Made by a program: the position numbers and the translations under genes
Shown here: positions 1 to 9,467 of the stretch, in pieces
How the letters are laid out: each line of letters begins with the position of its first letter
How positions within the stretch are numbered: the first letter of the stretch is position 1
Notes under the pieces: generated by a model
Database searches by the model: none
The model's input: only the letters and a program-made list of their open reading frames with translations
What the model was told of the DNA's origin: nothing
Assembly: GCA_017452265.1 (NCBI GenBank)
Contig: JAFTMS010000018.1
Span: 124,001-188,000 of the forward strand
Source: Bacteroidales bacterium
GTDB lineage: Bacteria; Bacteroidota; Bacteroidia; Bacteroidales; UBA932
Direction: 5' to 3'
Length of the DNA: 64,000 nt

Positions 1-1598
1 CAGTTTGCGATACGGCCTGCGAGGTAGCCGGCGATGCCGCCGACATAGTGGTTCGAGCTGATCGTGCAGTCATAGACGTGGACATTCTCGATGATTGCGC
101 CGTATGTAGCTGTGCCGACTGCTGCGCCTGAGCCGGAGAACATGTATGATCCACCGTCTCTGTCTGTATTGGTGATGCTGACCTTATTGAGGTTCAGGTT
201 TCTGATTGTTCCTCCCTGCACGAGGCCGAAGAGACCGGCGCCCTTGTCCTGCACGTCAACGGTCATGTCGGAAATCGTGTAGCATTCTGTGCTGCCTGAC
301 TTCACGGCTGTTTCCTTTGCGCCGTCGAATGTGCCGCGGAATGCATACGGGCTTTTTACGTCGCCTTCTGCAGCACCGATTGGAGTCCAGTTCGAACCTG
401 CGAGGCTGATGTCTGCAGCGAGCCTGATGGTCTGTCCATTGAAGTCGTTAGCTCCGCTGTTCACCTGTTCTGCCACCCATGCGAGCTGCTCGACCGTCTC
501 GATGATGTAGACGTTCTCTTCAGGAGTCACTTCCTCGGCTGAGCCGTCCCAGAGGTCGATGTTGATGTCGGAATCCGACCATGGTGCGAGGTCGACGGTC
601 AGATCGCCTTCGCCGGTGAAGAGGTTTCCGACGATGTTGGTGCGGTAATTGCCTTTGAGAGGGACATTTTCGAGGGTATGCACAATCTCGTTCTCACCGG
701 CCTTGAATGTCGCCTTTACGGTCACGGTGGTGCTGAGGCCGGCAGCAGCGCTTGAGGTCGGCATTATGTAGTCCATGGATACATGGATGTACTCTTCCGG
801 GGTTGTCGTTGCGTCGGCGTCTGTGCTGCTAAGGACGAGGTAATTGCCGTCCACGCTGCCGTAGAGGGTCTGGGATGCGAAGGTTCTGCCGTCGGAGTTT
901 TCGCTGTCCGACGCATCGGATGTTATGGCGTTGAAGGTGTCGGCAATGGTGCCGGTGACGGCGATTGTCGCGCCGTTATACGGATAGTATTCCTTTACGT
1001 CTGCGTTCCAGTAGGTTTCGATTGCCGGATCATTTTCGGCTGTGGTGGTCGGATCGTCGGCGACCATTTCATTCTTCTTCGCTCCGAAATTGAGCTGGGC
1101 GAACGGGCGGACGAGTGTGACTTCTGCAGACTCCCCTCCCTTTACCTTTATGCTGCCGTAGAAGGCTTCGCGGTTCTCATTTCCAGTAGAGCCGTAGTTC
1201 AATGAAATGTCGGAAAGGGTCGTCCAAGTGTATGGAGAGTCATTTTCCATCGCCCAGAATACGAAGCCGTACTCCTTGCCTTTGAGGAGTTCTACGGTGA
1301 TGGTGGCCTTGTTGTCCTTCACCTCGACTTTGTTTGTCATGTCGTCTGTCGGGTAGGTTACGTCGGTGGCTGCCGGGTACAGACGGGTGCTGAAATCCGT
1401 GTCATAGATTTCGTAATATACGTTCATGGCCGATGTCTCACCGTCAGCCTTCGACAGCGGCGTTCCATCCAGCTCCAACGTTATGCTGACAGTCCCGGCA
1501 TCCTCCGGTGCCGCAACGGGCTCAAGACGCTCCTGCTGGCAGGACCATCCGAAAGACAGCAATGAAGCTGTAATTACAAGATTAACAAATCTTTTCAT
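1..1598 (-). CDS. Fimbrillin-like surface lipoprotein with GLUG-type repeats (partial, 3' end outside window)
   Basis: The protein runs off the left edge; about 532 residues are visible. It starts MKRFVNLVITASLLSFGWSC, a lipoprotein-type signal that is identical to that of the next gene upstream. Residues ~30-330 form a fimbrillin-like beta-sandwich region with the RPFAQLNFGA motif shared by all four paralogs here. A linker (AEQLAWV motif) then leads into GLUG-like repeats (GAGLFGLVQG, VGGIAGYLAG), typical of beta-helical or adhesin surface proteins. It is the last gene visible in the operon and lies 59 bp behind the preceding stop, after a hairpin. Probable role: a surface-exposed, OM-anchored adhesin or pilus component. 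Function is inferred from family and context. Confidence 0.8.
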   Translation of the reverse strand, partial: MKRFVNLVITASLLSFGWSCQQERLEPVAAPEDAGTVSITLELDGTPLSKADGETSAMNVYYEIYDTDFSTRLYPAATDVTYPTDDMTNKVEVKDNKATITVELLKGKEYGFVFWAMENDSPYTWTTLSDISLNYGSTGNENREAFYGSIKVKGGESAEVTLVRPFAQLNFGAKKNEMVADDPTTTAENDPAIETYWNADVKEYYPYNGATIAVTGTIADTFNAITSDASDSENSDGRTFASQTLYGSVDGNYLVLSSTDADATTTPEEYIHVSMDYIMPTSSAAAGLSTTVTVKATFKAGENEIVHTLENVPLKGNYRTNIVGNLFTGEGDLTVDLAPWSDSDINIDLWDGSAEEVTPEENVYIIETVEQLAWVAEQVNSGANDFNGQTIRLAADISLAGSNWTPIGAAEGDVKSPYAFRGTFDGAKETAVKSGSTECYTISDMTVDVQDKGAGLFGLVQGGTIRNLNLNKVSITNTDRDGGSYMFSGSGAAVGTATYGAIIENVHVYDCTISSNHYVGGIAGYLAGRIAN

Positions 1599-1663
1599 TC
1601 CTTCTACATTTATTTATTGGCAGCTCCGGGCACGGTCAGATGCCGGGAGCTATGGGGTTATTC
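1529..1663. repeat. 135-bp direct repeat, copy A
   Basis: This is near-identical to 4198-4332 (one mismatch, A1640 versus G4309; constant offset 2669). It spans the signal-peptide codons of the left paralog, its leader, the hairpin and the stop codon of the upstream paralog. It marks a recent tandem duplication or a gene-conversion tract. Confidence 0.95.
1622..1651 (-). promoter_or_regulatory. Intergenic stem-loop in leader of the last adhesin gene
   Basis: Arms AGCTCCGGGCA and TGCCGGGAGCT pair with one G-G mismatch around an 8-nt loop. It sits between two co-directional paralogs, 24 bp upstream of the start codon, and no T-run follows. An mRNA processing/stability or attenuation hairpin seems likelier than a strong terminator. 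Confidence 0.55.
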
Positions 1664-4267
1664 TGTTATCTTTACACCGTCAATGGTAAGATTGATATTC
1701 GTCATATCGCTCTTGTTGTTCCAAAGTGTACTGCCGGAATTCAAGCCTTTAGGAAAACCTGTTGCAGTGCAATTAGTGATGATTACATTGAAAATCTCTC
1801 CATTGGAATTGATATCAATGGCAGTTACTGGCTTTCCATCCCACGTCTGGCCTTGTTTAGATGCAAAGAATTTACAATCCGTGATTTTCACTGTGTATTC
1901 GCCGGTATTGCCATCGTCATATATCTGAAGTGCTTTGCCTTCTGATGCGTTGAAAGTACATCTTTCAAAAACGCAGTCAGACGCATATGTGTAAAGATAT
2001 CCGTTAAGCGGGTCGATGGTACAGTCGTAGAAATAGTGCGGTGCATTGCTATGAGCATAGAACTGACCGACAATTTTGCAGTTGATGAATGTGACAGATG
2101 CTGCATGGCCAAAGCCACCATTGTAGCCTACATTCGATGTCACATATGTGAGATTCTTGAGCACCAGATGCAGGTTATGAGCATAGTTGCCTGGCATGTT
2201 GTCATTATTATAAGTATTCTTTGTACCGTTCAATACCGTATTTTCTCCATTTCCAGTAATTGTAACGGTTGCCTCCGGCTGATTGGAGGTCTGGTTTAAC
2301 TGTGACGGAATGTCGATTTCCACATCATCTGTCAAGGTTATGGCAATATCGCTGCCGGCAGTGATAGATGTGAGGACTTCAGTGATTGCCTCTGTAACGG
2401 CCTCTTCGTCGGTTCCTGTAATTGAAATACCGCGGTTTATATTGGCTTCTCCGGTGTTGTTTTCAATTACACAGTTGTCTGCTCCTGAAATGCGGCCGAC
2501 GTAGTCTCCGAGGGTGGTCGGAGTGTCACCGTTTTCTTCGGTCTTCTTGTAGTCGATGTCGAGGTTCTGCTTTATGGTGACGTTGGTTATGGAGTTGCCG
2601 GTTACGGTTGCTTCATGGGCATAACCGAGGATACCTCCGAGGTCGCGGTAGCCACGGATTTCAACGTTTTCTGCGACATTGTCCGTATATGTGCCTTTAT
2701 AACCGAAACCGACAATAGATCCGGCTTTGTCGCCTAAGTCATGATGCATGCCGTCGTCCTTTGTGATGACAGATACTTCAATCTTGCCGTTGAGAGCCTT
2801 GCAGCCGGTGACAAGGATGTTCCCACCTCCCTGCTCTATCCAGCCTGCTATTGCTCCTGCATAGTGGTCTGAGGTGATTTCAAAGCCGTCGATGGTCAGG
2901 TCCCTGACAGTACCCTTGACCATGTGGCCGAAAAGTCCTCCTGCGTCCGGATGGTCGACCTTCATGTTTCTGATCGTCTTGCCATCACCGTCGAATGTAC
3001 CCTGGAAATTATGTGTATAGGAATTTTCACCAGAATCGCCTATCGGCGTCCAGAGGGCGCCCGCGAGGTCGATGTCGGCTCCGAGGCGGACTATCTTGCC
3101 GGCGAAGGTGTCTGCACCGGTGTTTACCTGCTGGGCTACCCATGCGAGCTGCTCGGCGGTCGTGACTACGTAAACGTTGTCTTCCGCAGGGGTGATTACC
3201 TGTGTCTCGCCGTTCCAGAGTTCCTTGTTATAGTCTTCCCAACCTACCATCTTGCTCACGCTGAGCTGGCCTGAGCCGGTGAAGATGCGGCCGAGGATGT
3301 TGGTGCGGTGGTTGGCCTGCACGGGGACGGTTGCAAGCGGATATGTGAATGATGTCTCTGCCGTTCCATCCTCAAGGCACTTGAATGTCGCCGTCATGTC
3401 GATGGTGGTACCGTCTGTCGGAGTGAGGATGTATGATGCGGTCATATAGACATAATCTGTCGTTGTCTCGTCTTCATTCTTTATGCTGAGATAGCCTTGG
3501 CCTTCCATGTCTCCCGGATTGAGGACGAGAGAGTTATACGTCAGAGTCAAATCTTCCGCAGTGTCAGAGACCGGAGCACCAGTCTTGACAGAAAATGCCG
3601 AAGCGACGTTCTCGAATACAAGTTCTGCACCGGAATATGGGTGGTATGTGACCTCGTCTCCGATTACGGTTCTGATGCATGGCGCATCATTGTAAAGCTC
3701 GATTTCATCCTTGGCCGCACCGAAGTTGATGAGGGCGAAAGGGCGCTGAAGGGTTACGCTCAGATCTGATGTGTTCTGACCGAGAACCTCTATGGAGCCG
3801 AAGAAGGCGTCACGCTTGCCGGATTTGTCATAATTCATGCTTATGTTGTCCAGAGTGCTCCAGGTGTATGGCGCATCAGTACCTGACATTGCCCAGAAAA
3901 GTATCTTGTATGATCTGTTCTTCAAGGTCTGGAACTGGAGGGTCGCCTTGCCGTCGGTCAAAGTGAGGCGGTTCTCGTCAGGGTCTGTGGCCATCGCACT
4001 TGCGTTTGCTTCTGCAGGGAAAGTGCGGTCGGAATCTGCTTTCGGGAAAATCCTTTCCTCACTCTTATTGTCGTACACTTCATACCACACCGTGGTCACA
4101 GCAGAACCGTCGTGGTCGCTCTTTGTCTGGAGTGCGTCAGCAAGTTCGATGCTGATCTCAATGGTTCCTTCGTTCTGAGACACGACAGGTTCAAGCTGCT
4201 CCTGCTGGCAGGACCATCCGAAAGACAGCAATGAAGCTGTAATTACAAGATTAACAAATCTTTTCAT
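1658..4267 (-). CDS. Fimbrillin-like lipoprotein with GLUG and beta-helix C-terminus
   Basis: 869 aa. The N-terminus MKRFVNLVITASLLSFGWSC is a lipoprotein-like signal. Residues ~30-340 are a fimbrillin-type beta-sandwich with RPFALINFGA. From ~365 an AEQLAWVAQQ linker leads into GLUG-like repeats (TFDGDGKTIRNMKV, GGLFGHMVKG). The last ~200 residues are Asn/Cys/Thr-rich with beta-helix-like rungs (VTFINCKI, CVFERCTF) and end in an LTIDGVKI motif shared with the next paralog. It is in an operon, 59 bp behind the upstream stop. Likely an outer-membrane-anchored adhesin or pilus subunit; the exact role is unknown. The start is fixed by the signal peptide. Confidence 0.82.
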   Translation of the reverse strand: MKRFVNLVITASLLSFGWSCQQEQLEPVVSQNEGTIEISIELADALQTKSDHDGSAVTTVWYEVYDNKSEERIFPKADSDRTFPAEANASAMATDPDENRLTLTDGKATLQFQTLKNRSYKILFWAMSGTDAPYTWSTLDNISMNYDKSGKRDAFFGSIEVLGQNTSDLSVTLQRPFALINFGAAKDEIELYNDAPCIRTVIGDEVTYHPYSGAELVFENVASAFSVKTGAPVSDTAEDLTLTYNSLVLNPGDMEGQGYLSIKNEDETTTDYVYMTASYILTPTDGTTIDMTATFKCLEDGTAETSFTYPLATVPVQANHRTNILGRIFTGSGQLSVSKMVGWEDYNKELWNGETQVITPAEDNVYVVTTAEQLAWVAQQVNTGADTFAGKIVRLGADIDLAGALWTPIGDSGENSYTHNFQGTFDGDGKTIRNMKVDHPDAGGLFGHMVKGTVRDLTIDGFEITSDHYAGAIAGWIEQGGGNILVTGCKALNGKIEVSVITKDDGMHHDLGDKAGSIVGFGYKGTYTDNVAENVEIRGYRDLGGILGYAHEATVTGNSITNVTIKQNLDIDYKKTEENGDTPTTLGDYVGRISGADNCVIENNTGEANINRGISITGTDEEAVTEAITEVLTSITAGSDIAITLTDDVEIDIPSQLNQTSNQPEATVTITGNGENTVLNGTKNTYNNDNMPGNYAHNLHLVLKNLTYVTSNVGYNGGFGHAASVTFINCKIVGQFYAHSNAPHYFYDCTIDPLNGYLYTYASDCVFERCTFNASEGKALQIYDDGNTGEYTVKITDCKFFASKQGQTWDGKPVTAIDINSNGEIFNVIITNCTATGFPKGLNSGSTLWNNKSDMTNINLTIDGVKITE

Positions 4268-4332
4268 TCCTTCTACATTTATTTATTGGCAGCTCCGGGC
4301 ACGGTCAGGTGCCGGGAGCTATGGGGTTATTC
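4198..4332. repeat. 135-bp direct repeat, copy B
   Basis: Partner of 1529-1663. It covers the first ~23 codons of the 869-aa paralog, its leader and hairpin, and the stop codon of the upstream 1158-aa paralog. Recombination between the copies would delete or amplify exactly one gene unit (2669 bp). Confidence 0.95.
4291..4320 (-). promoter_or_regulatory. Intergenic stem-loop, second copy
   Basis: Same arms as the 1622-1651 hairpin with one loop-edge base changed. It lies 24 bp upstream of the start at 4267 and follows the stop codon at 4327. Being kept in both paralog junctions suggests either very recent duplication or a real function in the mRNA. Confidence 0.55.
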
Positions 4333-7300
4333 GATGTTGGAATATACCTTGACACCATCTATGTTCACAGTAACTGCATTGTTACCGGCTTTGTGATTCC
4401 ACTGATTAGATTTGCTGACTGAACCTGTTCCAAAGCCTGTCACAGAACATTCATTGATGTTTACGACATAAGTACCTGTACCATTTTTTGAGTCAATATC
4501 AATTGCCGTAACCTCTTTTCCATCCCATGTCATGCCGGTCTTTTGGGCTGTGAATTTACATTTATTGAATGTTATTACCTGATTGTTGCTGCTTCCATCC
4601 TGACATATCAGTACGCTTTTTCCTTCGGGAGCGATGAATTCACATTCCTCAAAAGTTATGGTAGTACCTGAGTATGTCCAGATGTTGTAGTTTGCTGTTT
4701 CATTCGTGAAAGTACACTTTCTAAACACGATATCAGTTCCGTAATGGAAATAGCAGCCATTGATGTTCACATCAATAAGTTCAGTTCCTGATGATGCAGT
4801 GAAGCCTTTATACTGCTGTGTATCCTTCCAATCCATTGTAATACCTTCAAATGTTACATTTTTCGCTCCGGCCGGTACAGAAGAAGTCAGATCAAGTACT
4901 GTTTTTTCTGTACCTGATATTGTTACTCCTTCTCCAAGATGTGCGGGAAGAGTATACGTTCCGTCAGGCATGGTAACAAGAGCGTCTTCAGTTGCTACTG
5001 CTGCATTTATCGCTGTCTGGACAGCTGCGACAGAAGCGGCATCATCAGATGAAGGGGCGGCGATGATTATGCTGCCGTCAATGGTAAGTTTTCCTGTGTT
5101 GCCAGGGACAAAACGGCCGTATAGATTGCTGTGGGCAGGAGCTGTAAGACTGAGCTGTGACAATTTGTTGTTGCTTTCGGTTATCTTTGAAATGGTCATC
5201 TCTCCGACATTCGCAGTTCCTACGACGACGCCTACACGCCAACCACCATCATCTGTAGATGTGAGAGTGCAGCCAGAAACCTCACAATCTGTTACAGTCG
5301 TATAAGTCCAGGCATTAGCACCGGCGTGGCCGATGATGCCGCCCACAGAACCGGCACAGGTAATAGTACAACCTTTGACAGAACAATCCTTTACAGTTAT
5401 ATATGTCTTTACTGGGCCATCATTCTGGTTGTCGTAACCTGATGTCCAGCCGATAAGTCCGCCTACACGTTCAGGACCGGAAATCGTCGAGTTGTTGATA
5501 TGGCAGTTATTCAAGGTGATCTCGTTCATGCTGTCTACAGACTCAATGAATCCGCCCGCACCTGTAGTATTCGTGCTTACTATATTGGAAGCATCAATAG
5601 TCAAGTCATTGATTACTATTCCGGAATTTCCTGCAAATCCACCTGCGAACAATGGTGCATCAATACCAGATATCACAGCACCGTTTCCGTTGATTGTAAT
5701 TACGCCTGCACCGTGATATCCGTCAACCTTGACAGGAGTCCAGTCGACTGAACTCATATCGATGTTGCCTTTGAGTTCAATGACGTTATCACCGGCCCCG
5801 GCTCCTGTCGTCTCTGACAGTGCCGTCGAGAGCCCGGCGGCAGAAGAGACTTCATATGTGCCGTCTTCTGTAATGCCGACGCCTGATCCGATTATTTTTA
5901 CTCCGTCAATGATTACTGTACCGATATATAAGCCTGAACCTACACGTGCACCTCCGACCAGTGTTCCGTCACCGTATGGAGATACGTATGTGGTTCTGCC
6001 TGTCTCGTTGAAGGTGTTTCCGCTTACCGTGCAGTTCTGAATTGTAAGATTGAATTCCTGAACTCTGGCGATGATGCTGCCGACAAGCTGGCTGTTACCA
6101 CGTTTTCCTGTGTCGGAAGAGTTTATGGCATTGATTGTACAATCTTTTACAGAACAATCCTTAACAATCGAGTTCTTAGTCTGGATGAGACCGACAAGTC
6201 CTCCTACATTACCGCCATCTTCAGAATTCCTTGTAGAAATCGTGGATTTTGAAACGTGGCAATTGGTTATCGTCAGACTTGTAGAAACACCGTCATGCGC
6301 CAGAATTCCGGCGACCTTATTGTTACCTTCAATTGTACAGTTGACGACCTTGATATTGTCAAGTACATTTGCGCCGTATGCTGTTCCGACAACTGCAGCA
6401 CCATAATAGTCTCCAGCTGATGTGCCAGGATAAGTAATGACTGCATTTTCTACAGTAAGGTTCTTGATTGTAACAGTCCCGGCAATAGCTCCGAAAAGGG
6501 CCGCCTGATGATTCTGTCCGCCTTTGGAAATATGATGCTTTTCCGACACCTTGAAGTTCTTGATAGTCTTGCCATTACCATCAAAAGTTCCTTTAAAGTA
6601 TTGTCCTGTATATCCGATCGGTTCCCATTCCTGGCCGGCGAGGTCGATGTCGGCTCCAAGTCTTACGGTCTTGCCTTCGAAGGTCTCAGCCGGGAGATTG
6701 GTGCCGCTCTTTACGGATGCGGTCGATGCGGATGCTTCCACGTTGCCGTTCACCATGTCACGGAACCATGCGAGCTGTTCAGCGGTTGTGATTATGTAGG
6801 TGTTCGGGTCGCTGGTTTCAGGCACGACAGGATCAGTAGTGGTGCCGTCCCAGACTTCGGTGTTGTGCTCGGTCGATGAGATCGGGGCGAGGGTGAAGGT
6901 GAAGTCGGCTTCGCCTGTAAAGATGTTGCCAGAGATGTTGGTTCTGTATTTGCTCTCTACCGGGACATCACGGAGGTTGTAGGTCGCCTCAGCCGGGATG
7001 CCTTTGTAGGTGTAGCGGAATGTGGCATCGATGTCTACCGTATTCTTGCCGCTGAGGGCAGGGATGATGTAATCCATTGTCAGCCACTGGTTCGATGCAT
7101 CTTCGGCTGTTTCCATGATGCTGTTGGCCTTAAAGGTCACATCGGCGGTTTCACCGGCCTTTCCCGTAATCGGATTGAAGGTGTCGGAAACGCCTTTTAC
7201 CGTAATTTCGGTCGTGCCAACAATGAAATCTTCAAGATCCGTTATCGCCGCATGGTCTGTCGTAATGAAATTGATCTGTGCTACAGGGCGCTGAAGCTCG

Positions 7301-7803
7301 ATCTGCTGGGTGAGTTCCGCTGTCGTGACCTTCTTGAAGGCATAGAAGAAGTCCTTCTTGTCGTCGTTGCCGTTCATATCAGCAGAAGCAGCATCGGTTA
7401 CGGAAGCATAGTTCAACTTGATACCGTTACGGAAAGTCGTTCCTTCTGCCGGCTTGACCTGACTGTCAGATGCAGATGCAACGAGCAGCATATAGTATGT
7501 GCGGTCCTTGAAAAGGGTCATCTGGATATTCCTCCACTTTTCTCCCGGATTGCCGACGATGGTTTTGGAAGTGTACAGAGTCTTGCAATCTGCGTCCGTG
7601 TACAGTTCGATAGCAAGGCAGTTGATTTCCTCGCCGTATCCTGGTCCTAATGCCTTGGACTGCATCGCTTCAGGAATGTTGACCGTGAAGCTGACCGTCA
7701 CCTCCTCACCTGATGCTGATGCAGGGTCGTGCATCTCCTGCTGGCAGGAAAGGGCCAGAAGGGCAGCGAGGGCTGGTATTATGTATGTGTGTATCTTCTT
7801 CAT
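4327..7803 (-). CDS. Large fimbrillin-like lipoprotein with many GLUG-type repeats
   Basis: 1158 aa from the ATG at 7803. A TTG two codons upstream (7809) is possible but less likely. The lipoprotein signal is MKKIHTYIIPALAALLALSC. Residues ~30-310 are a fimbrillin-type beta-sandwich (RPVAQINF). An AEQLAWFRDM linker follows, then repeated GLUG-like units (VGGLVGLIQT, VGGLIGWTSG, VGGIIGHAGA) with DCSVKDCT/DCEVSGCT rungs. The C-terminal beta-helix ends in VNIDGVKVYS, resembling the end of the 869-aa paralog. It starts 9 bp after the upstream stop, so it is co-transcribed. Probable tip or shaft adhesin of a Mfa/Fim-like structure; not proven. Confidence 0.82.
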   Translation of the reverse strand: MKKIHTYIIPALAALLALSCQQEMHDPASASGEEVTVSFTVNIPEAMQSKALGPGYGEEINCLAIELYTDADCKTLYTSKTIVGNPGEKWRNIQMTLFKDRTYYMLLVASASDSQVKPAEGTTFRNGIKLNYASVTDAASADMNGNDDKKDFFYAFKKVTTAELTQQIELQRPVAQINFITTDHAAITDLEDFIVGTTEITVKGVSDTFNPITGKAGETADVTFKANSIMETAEDASNQWLTMDYIIPALSGKNTVDIDATFRYTYKGIPAEATYNLRDVPVESKYRTNISGNIFTGEADFTFTLAPISSTEHNTEVWDGTTTDPVVPETSDPNTYIITTAEQLAWFRDMVNGNVEASASTASVKSGTNLPAETFEGKTVRLGADIDLAGQEWEPIGYTGQYFKGTFDGNGKTIKNFKVSEKHHISKGGQNHQAALFGAIAGTVTIKNLTVENAVITYPGTSAGDYYGAAVVGTAYGANVLDNIKVVNCTIEGNNKVAGILAHDGVSTSLTITNCHVSKSTISTRNSEDGGNVGGLVGLIQTKNSIVKDCSVKDCTINAINSSDTGKRGNSQLVGSIIARVQEFNLTIQNCTVSGNTFNETGRTTYVSPYGDGTLVGGARVGSGLYIGTVIIDGVKIIGSGVGITEDGTYEVSSAAGLSTALSETTGAGAGDNVIELKGNIDMSSVDWTPVKVDGYHGAGVITINGNGAVISGIDAPLFAGGFAGNSGIVINDLTIDASNIVSTNTTGAGGFIESVDSMNEITLNNCHINNSTISGPERVGGLIGWTSGYDNQNDGPVKTYITVKDCSVKGCTITCAGSVGGIIGHAGANAWTYTTVTDCEVSGCTLTSTDDGGWRVGVVVGTANVGEMTISKITESNNKLSQLSLTAPAHSNLYGRFVPGNTGKLTIDGSIIIAAPSSDDAASVAAVQTAINAAVATEDALVTMPDGTYTLPAHLGEGVTISGTEKTVLDLTSSVPAGAKNVTFEGITMDWKDTQQYKGFTASSGTELIDVNINGCYFHYGTDIVFRKCTFTNETANYNIWTYSGTTITFEECEFIAPEGKSVLICQDGSSNNQVITFNKCKFTAQKTGMTWDGKEVTAIDIDSKNGTGTYVVNINECSVTGFGTGSVSKSNQWNHKAGNNAVTVNIDGVKVYSNIE

Positions 7804-7812
7804 TGTCAATCA

Positions 7813-9462
7813 CTATTCAATAAATTTGAGTTTATATCCATAGAAATCAACCACAAACGATGTTCCGGTGTGGTCCGCTGATTTACTGAAAGTATTTCCA
7901 CTGTCGAGAATCATATAGTATAATGATTCTGCTGCTTCTGTTGTAAATTCAGTATTAGAAGAAGATGGTGCATAAGTCTCGTCATCCCAGATCTTAAAGG
8001 CAGCTCTACCATCTTCTTCTGCATTGGTAACCTCTATCTTATTACCTGCAAATGCTTTAACTAAATTCGTATTCTGGACATCTTTTCCTGTATCGCTTTC
8101 CCTTCCATTGATTGCAAAAGCGTGGCTTCTAGGATTTTTTATTGTATTGCCTGAAAAATTCAGAACATAATCAGTGCAATACAGATATACGCCATAATCT
8201 GTGCTACTCTCTGTTATATTGTGGGAACTTTTATTTCCGTCAATGATATTACCTGAGATATTCAATTCTACATTACCGCCGCTATAATCAAGGCATTCAA
8301 CAATATTATCGGTTATATTGACAGTTGTCTTATAAGTCGCAACGGACAGCACCTGTGCCTTGAAATTCTTCACTGTATATGAACCTGTGCGAGTGCCGTT
8401 ATAAGAATCTTTTGAATGCGCCACTGCGCTTGGATACCAGACTTTCAGCTGCCCCGAAACAGAACCGTCTTTACCATCAAGCACAATGTCGAGGCCGTCA
8501 GCAACTTTTACTGTCAGGTCTTCGATATGTGCAATCGGCAAGTAATATGTTCCATTCTCTGTAATGCTGTAAGTATTGTCCGTTATGTCACCTGCACTGA
8601 CAGTCACGATCTTGGACTTGTTGCCAGCCGGAATCGTATTATAAAGATTTTCGGCAGAGATGTTCGTGCGGACGTTAGGGGTCATGGTCTGGCCAGGGAC
8701 TTCGAGGGTGGCTGTGGAACCGTTGCTGTCCATTGTGAATGTCGCTGATATGTCTGACCTGTAGTCTGACGGGAGGACGTATGCCATGACGAGGTGGGCG
8801 GATTTGTCAGTTTCATCATATGTACCGCTCGTAAAAGAACCAAAGGTGATGTCTTTCACCTCTGACACAGCGCCCGTAGCCGCATTGAAGACGGTTCCGG
8901 CATTGGTGACGGCAAGACTGACTGACTTTCCTGCCAAGTCTTCCGCTCCATCATTGATGTTCAACTGCGCAAACGGCCTTGTGAGGGTTATCGTGCCTTC
9001 GAGGCTGCCTGTGAGGGTGAAGCTGCTTGAGCCATAAAAAGCATCAAAGTAATCTGCATTAGGCTCGATATTTTCATAATATATCTTAATTTCCTTAAGA
9101 TTCTTTATGTCGTATGCATCGCGAGAGGCAACAGAAGTATTCTGCGCCCAAAGCACCAGCTCATATCCGATGTTCTTCGGAAGGGCCAGCGACAGATTGA
9201 ACTCTCCAGATTCTGACCTGGTTATTTCGCCTTCTTCAACCGGAGTCGCCGGATCTGCAGCATTCGGGCAATAGACTTCGTAGATCACTCTGTCTATATA
9301 CCCTCCGTCGCCATACGCTTTCGTCTGAGGCAGAAGCACGTTGAAGCTTACCTCGACGGTCTCCCCTGCCACTGTAAGGCCTGTCATCTCCTTCTCCTGA
9401 CATGCAGACGCAGTCAGAAGAAGAGCCGCTCCTATACCTATATTATATAATATACGTTTCAT
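7813..9462 (-). CDS. Fimbrillin-like lipoprotein with beta-helix C-terminus
   Basis: 549 aa, the smallest of the four paralogs. The signal is MKRILYNIGIGAALLLTASA followed by Cys (lipobox TASAC). Residues ~30-285 are the fimbrillin-like domain with RPFAQLNINDGA and the NVRTNIS motif near its end, also seen in the paralogs. The remaining ~250 residues have parallel beta-helix character (IVLDGKDGSVSG, NISGNIIDGN, LNFSGNTIKN) but no GLUG blocks. Only 5 bp separate it from the Mfa2-like gene upstream. Expected location is the outer membrane or cell surface, as a subunit or adhesin. Confidence 0.82.
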   Translation of the reverse strand: MKRILYNIGIGAALLLTASACQEKEMTGLTVAGETVEVSFNVLLPQTKAYGDGGYIDRVIYEVYCPNAADPATPVEEGEITRSESGEFNLSLALPKNIGYELVLWAQNTSVASRDAYDIKNLKEIKIYYENIEPNADYFDAFYGSSSFTLTGSLEGTITLTRPFAQLNINDGAEDLAGKSVSLAVTNAGTVFNAATGAVSEVKDITFGSFTSGTYDETDKSAHLVMAYVLPSDYRSDISATFTMDSNGSTATLEVPGQTMTPNVRTNISAENLYNTIPAGNKSKIVTVSAGDITDNTYSITENGTYYLPIAHIEDLTVKVADGLDIVLDGKDGSVSGQLKVWYPSAVAHSKDSYNGTRTGSYTVKNFKAQVLSVATYKTTVNITDNIVECLDYSGGNVELNISGNIIDGNKSSHNITESSTDYGVYLYCTDYVLNFSGNTIKNPRSHAFAINGRESDTGKDVQNTNLVKAFAGNKIEVTNAEEDGRAAFKIWDDETYAPSSSNTEFTTEAAESLYYMILDSGNTFSKSADHTGTSFVVDFYGYKLKFIE

Positions 9463-9467
9463 AAGAC

